Shown here: piece by piece, positions 62,051-64,000 of the stretch
Numbering within the stretch: position 1 is the first letter of the stretch
Layout of the letters: each line of letters opens with the position of its first letter
Assembly (NCBI GenBank): GCA_016794425.1
Contig: JAEUHR010000042.1
Coordinates: 62,001-126,000, forward strand
Reading direction: 5' to 3'
Length of the DNA stretch: 64,000 nt
Source of the DNA: Planctomycetota bacterium
GTDB taxonomy: Bacteria; Planctomycetota; UBA1135; UBA2386
Position numbers and translations under genes: made by a program
The notes under the pieces: model-generated
Seen by the model: the letters and a program-made list of their open reading frames with translations, nothing else
Told to the model about the DNA's origin: nothing
Database searches by the model: none

Positions 62051-64000
62051 TCAGCGCAGTTCGGGAAAGCAATCCACAGTGCGGTCCGGCTGCATCACGT
62101 AGAGCTGGTCGTCCCGAGCGGCGACGCGGCTGCCACGGCGCGCGCGGTCGATGCGATAGAGCGGCGTGCCGCTGGCGAGGTCCAGCACCTGCAGACCCGC
62201 GTTGACGACCGGCACCACGAGGCGCATGCCGACGTGCAGCGCCGGTCCCGACCAGCGCACTTCGAGCTGCGGGATCGGCGGCACCTCGGCGCCGTCGGCG
62301 AGCCGGCGGCGCACGATCCGCTCGGGCGTGACCAACAGCACCTGGCCGTCGACCGCCAGCGGTGGCCCGAAGACTTCGGCGTCGAGTTCGGCCGACCACG
62401 CGAGCGTGCCGGTCGACGTGTCGATGCAGTGCACGTGGCCGCGGTCGTCGGCGACCACGAGCCGCGCGCCCGCCAGCACCGCCCACGGCGCCGCGAGGCC
62501 GTCGCAGCGCAGCTGCCAGGCCGGCGTCAGGCCGGGCAGCGTGTGCGCGGTCACGAGGCCACGCTCGCCGATGCAGAGCACCGTGCTGCCGCCGGCGAGC
62601 ACTTCGCCCTGCACCGCTTCCGGCAGCGCGGCGTGCAGCTGCGTGCGGTCGTCGAGGTCGATGCAGTGCAGGCGCTGGTCGGTCGTGATCGCGAGCAGGA
62701 ACTTGTCGACGCGTGTCGGCATCGCTTCGACCGGCAGGTCCGGCAGGGTCCAGAGCACCTTGCCGGTGCGGACGTCGATCGTGCGCAGTTCGCCGTCGAG
62801 CGAGGTCACGTGCACCTGATCGCCGCGCACGAGCGGCCGGCCGAGGTAGCCGGAGAGGTCGCCGGTCGCGGCCTGCCAGCGCGTGGTGCCGGTGGCCGGA
62901 TCGACCGCGCGGATCACGCCGCCGCGGTCGACATAGAGCGAGAGGCCACCGGCCAGCACCGGCGCCTGCTCGACCGGATGGTCGAAGCGCAGCGAGCGCG
63001 ACGGCTCGAGCACGAGATGGCCGGTCCAGGCGCCGCGCTCGTCGCCGGTGATCGTCGTCTTCGCCGAGCGGAAGCCGTCGAGCACCAGTTCGAGTTCGTT
63101 CTTGGCCGCCGGCACGAACGACAGCGTCATCGGCGTCGTGCCGACCACGGCGCCGTTGCACACGACGCTGGCGCCGGGCGGGTAGCTCTCGAGCCGCAGC
63201 GGCAGCCGCACGAGCCGGTCGAACGGCACTTCCGGATAGGCCTGGGTGAGCGCCCGCAGCTGCTGCTGCGCGGTCGCGAAGTCGGCCGCGGTCGTGGCGC
63301 GTTCCAGTTCCTCCAGCAGGCGGCAGATCGTCGCGTTGCGCGCGACCTGGTCGCGGAAGTGCTGCTTCGTCGCGGCGTCACCGGCCGGCGCCTGTTCGAG
63401 CTGCCGGTACAGCTCCAGCGCGCCGGCGAAGTCGAACGCGGCCTCGCGCTGCTTGGCCGCCTTGAACATCGGGTCGAGGCGGCGCTCGTGCTCGTTGCGG
63501 TGCAGGGCCTCCTCGTAGGCCTGCGTCAGGTGGGCGGCCGCCGCGAACAGCGAACGCGTCTGCGGCAGCAGCGTGCCGACGCGGTCGCGCTGCTCGGCGG
63601 CGACGAACTCCGGCAGCTTGTCGGCTGCCTGGTCGAGGCCTTCGTACAGCGCGAGCAACGCCGGCGGGCAGATCGCGTGCAGGTCGTTGCGGTGCGCGTC
63701 GAGGTCGCGGCGGTCGATCAGCGTCGAAGGTTCGGGCGGCAGGCCGTGCGCGATGCTCTTGGCCGCCTGTTCGAGACCGTCGAGCACGGCTTGCAGGCGC
63801 GCCGTCGCGGCCTCGGCGACCTGCTCGCGCAGCGACGGCTCCGCGTACAGTTCGCGGTAGATCGACATGCTGCGCGAGACGTCGCCGGTGTCGAGCGCCG
63901 CCGCGGCTTCGTTGATCCGGTCGGTGATCGTGCGCCGGCGATGCCGCTCGAGCCGCGTCTTCTCGGCGGCCTCGGCGAAGTCGATGCGGCTGCGCAGGTC
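62051..64000 (-). CDS. PEGA/PQQ beta-propeller protein, 5' end missing
   Basis: The frame is open to the right edge (649 codons seen); MSIYRELYAEPSLREQ at 63868 is only an internal Met. Visible parts: a helical, Arg/Glu-rich segment (edge to about 63290) with TPR-like pieces, a PEGA domain (LRLESYPPGASVVCNGAVVG, TTPMTLSFVPAAKNELEL, GFRSAKTTI), and a PQQ/quinoprotein-like beta-propeller (LYVDRGGVIRAVDPATGTTR, VTSLDGELRTIDVRTGKVLW, RLHCIDLDDRTQ, HVHCIDTSTGTLAWSA). The order helices-PEGA-propeller occurs in Planctomycetota proteins, often downstream of protein-kinase domains, so the missing N-terminus may be a Ser/Thr kinase or a TM anchor. No signal seen in the window. Confidence 0.8.
   Translation of the reverse strand, partial: DLRSRIDFAEAAEKTRLERHRRRTITDRINEAAAALDTGDVSRSMSIYRELYAEPSLREQVAEAATARLQAVLDGLEQAAKSIAHGLPPEPSTLIDRRDLDAHRNDLHAICPPALLALYEGLDQAADKLPEFVAAEQRDRVGTLLPQTRSLFAAAAHLTQAYEEALHRNEHERRLDPMFKAAKQREAAFDFAGALELYRQLEQAPAGDAATKQHFRDQVARNATICRLLEELERATTAADFATAQQQLRALTQAYPEVPFDRLVRLPLRLESYPPGASVVCNGAVVGTTPMTLSFVPAAKNELELVLDGFRSAKTTITGDERGAWTGHLVLEPSRSLRFDHPVEQAPVLAGGLSLYVDRGGVIRAVDPATGTTRWQAATGDLSGYLGRPLVRGDQVHVTSLDGELRTIDVRTGKVLWTLPDLPVEAMPTRVDKFLLAITTDQRLHCIDLDDRTQLHAALPEAVQGEVLAGGSTVLCIGERGLVTAHTLPGLTPAWQLRCDGLAAPWAVLAGARLVVADDRGHVHCIDTSTGTLAWSAELDAEVFGPPLAVDGQVLLVTPERIVRRRLADGAEVPPIPQLEVRWSGPALHVGMRLVVPVVNAGLQVLDLASGTPLYRIDRARRGSRVAARDDQLYVMQPDRTVDCFPELR

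Overview
The window is one contiguous, very GC-rich bacterial chromosomal segment with dense genes, frequent 4-nt ATGA gene overlaps and long spurious antisense frames from codon bias. Several traits point to Planctomycetota or a close relative: a PilM/PilO plus pseudopilin operon with oversized minor pseudopilins, a FHA-transmembrane protein, a PEP-CTERM protein, large secreted proteins beginning AQSNTVPGLDG, and rpmI-rplT not preceded by infC. This placement is inference; no 16S gene is present. I see no insertion sequence, prophage or CRISPR array.

Region 1 (1-13469) handles glycans and small molecules. It holds the 3' part of a GH63/MGH1-like glucosidase, a secreted beta-helix protein, a minus-strand pair (GT5 glycogen synthase, then an ATP-grasp ligase) and a divergent plus-strand set of two more ATP-grasp ligases. 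That set runs without a gap into an RND membrane-fusion lipoprotein and an RND pump. Three ATP-grasp paralogues, one glycogen synthase and one exporter suggest an uncharacterised ligation-and-export pathway.

Region 2 (13424-27426) is mostly housekeeping: hemerythrin-like protein, S46 dipeptidyl peptidase, a membrane protein, rpmI-rplT-pheS-pheT, a degenerate nucleotidyltransferase, a stand-alone 5'-3' exonuclease, a CoA-type Nudix hydrolase, an RlmI-like methyltransferase and a tricorn-like S41 protease.

Region 3 (27545-32940) carries two tandem 738-residue secreted paralogues with matching promoter cores and almost identical 3' ends, then rsmE.

Region 4 (32992-51204) is the most unusual part. 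A long co-directional operon encodes a FHA-TM protein, a PilM-PilN fusion, a PilO-like protein, a large TPR protein, pseudopilins of GspG, GspH, GspK (1,724 residues), GspJ and GspI type, a protein with a CxxC/CxxC tail and a lipoprotein parvulin. Several members carry jelly-roll or LamG-like segments, and the giant GspK and GspJ share a recurring short module. No secretin, GspE or GspF lies in the window.

Region 5 (51213-64000) holds scpB, tRNA-Glu with a terminator, an AMP-forming ligase overlapping a Nudix gene, a Pro/Ala-rich anchored protein, a GYF-TM2 protein, an NhaC-type antiporter, an APC permease, a coiled-coil anchored protein, an RluA pseudouridine synthase, a PEP-CTERM protein and the 3' part of a PEGA/PQQ-propeller gene running off the right edge.

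A recurrent TAGNNT/TANNNT box lies 7-12 nt before many start codons, some with a matching -35, suggesting that leaderless or near-leaderless transcription is common here.
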